Origin: Alphaproteobacteria bacterium UBA1002
GTDB lineage: Bacteria; Pseudomonadota; Alphaproteobacteria; Rickettsiales; UBA998
DNA length: 14,518 nt
Direction: 5' to 3'
Assembly: GCA_002291845.1 (NCBI GenBank)
Contig: DBAU01000013.1
Location: forward strand, 709 to 15,226
Shown here piece by piece: positions 14,386-14,518 of the stretch (position 1 is its first letter; every line of letters starts with the position of its first letter). The notes under the pieces were generated by a model. It searched no databases. It was not told the origin of the DNA and was given only the letters and a program-made list of their open reading frames with translations. The translations under genes were made by a program, and so were the position numbers.

Positions 14386-14518
14386 GTCATTGCGAGCGGA
14401 GCGAAGCAATGACGTTCTCCTCACTCTGTTGGTCGAGGACAGGATGTCCGAGTCAGCCTTGAGCGCGTTCGGAGGGCGCCGCCCATTGCGGAGGCCAGAA
14501 GGCCGTAGCAGGGGCAAA
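14386..14518 (-). repeat. Composite dispersed repeat, right copy (inverted, reaches the window edge)
   Basis: Read on the minus strand, this region repeats the block order of 246-445. A 30-base block at 14518-14489 is 28/30 identical to 246-275. A second block starts with ggctgactcg and continues tcctg-n-n-ctcgac-n-aaca. The region ends in a short palindrome gtcattgc/gcaatgac (14386-14393 with 14406-14413). Here the palindrome is the compact 28-base form rather than the 73-base form of the left copy. The element lies upstream of mtgA and probably continues past the edge. Frames across it are artefacts. Confidence 0.75.

Noticed and set aside
13915..14517. A 200-codon minus-strand frame overlapping mtgA
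   Set aside because: It is out of frame with mtgA and its upstream half is translated dispersed repeat. mtgA itself carries the catalytic motifs.

Overview
The window looks like chromosomal core DNA from an alphaproteobacterium. The evidence is a complete aa3-type cytochrome c oxidase cluster with the alphaproteobacterial order (coxB-coxA-ctaB-small genes-ctaG-coxC), what looks like the C-terminus of a large NAD-dependent glutamate dehydrogenase, a TldD protease, and 'gtcattgcgag' palindromic repeats of the kind scattered through many alphaproteobacterial genomes. The order within the class cannot be fixed from this window. Most of the DNA is GC-rich. One stretch (about 13070-13600) is clearly AT-rich.

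Layout from left to right. Positions 1-236 (+) hold the tail of the presumed glutamate dehydrogenase. Positions 246-445 hold a composite palindromic repeat between convergent genes. A long minus-strand block then runs from 10469 down to 468. In transcription order it holds coxB, coxA, ctaB, an acidic one-helix membrane protein, a 35-residue CoxF-like protein, ctaG, coxC, a WecA/WbpL-type polyprenyl-phosphate sugar-phosphate transferase, a FlaA1/CapD/PglF-type NDP-sugar 4,6-dehydratase, and purH. Going rightwards from the divergent promoter region at 10470-10600 are tldD (+), an unrecognised two-repeat helical protein (+) that ends at an in-frame UAG inside its second repeat, an AT-rich island with one orphan small gene (+) closed by a strong intrinsic terminator, and mtgA (-). 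A diverged, inverted copy of the left-end repeat closes the window (14386-14518).

How the genes work together. The oxidase block encodes the three catalytic core subunits (CoxA, CoxB, CoxC), heme O synthase (CtaB) and the CuB-insertion chaperone (CtaG). The two small membrane proteins between ctaB and ctaG are candidate assembly or accessory factors. The next two genes overlap by 8 bases and form the start of a surface-glycan pathway: the dehydratase would make a 4-keto-6-deoxy UDP-sugar, and the transferase would load a sugar phosphate onto undecaprenyl phosphate. purH supplies the last two steps of IMP synthesis and probably has its own promoter, placed inside a nested inverted repeat. mtgA makes peptidoglycan glycan strands.

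I found no CRISPR array, phage, transposase, toxin-antitoxin or obvious defence system. The items most worth a second look are the in-frame UAG in the duplicated protein at 12137, the strongly acidic membrane protein inside the oxidase operon, the nested palindrome at purH, and the pair of inverted diverged repeats at the two ends of the window.
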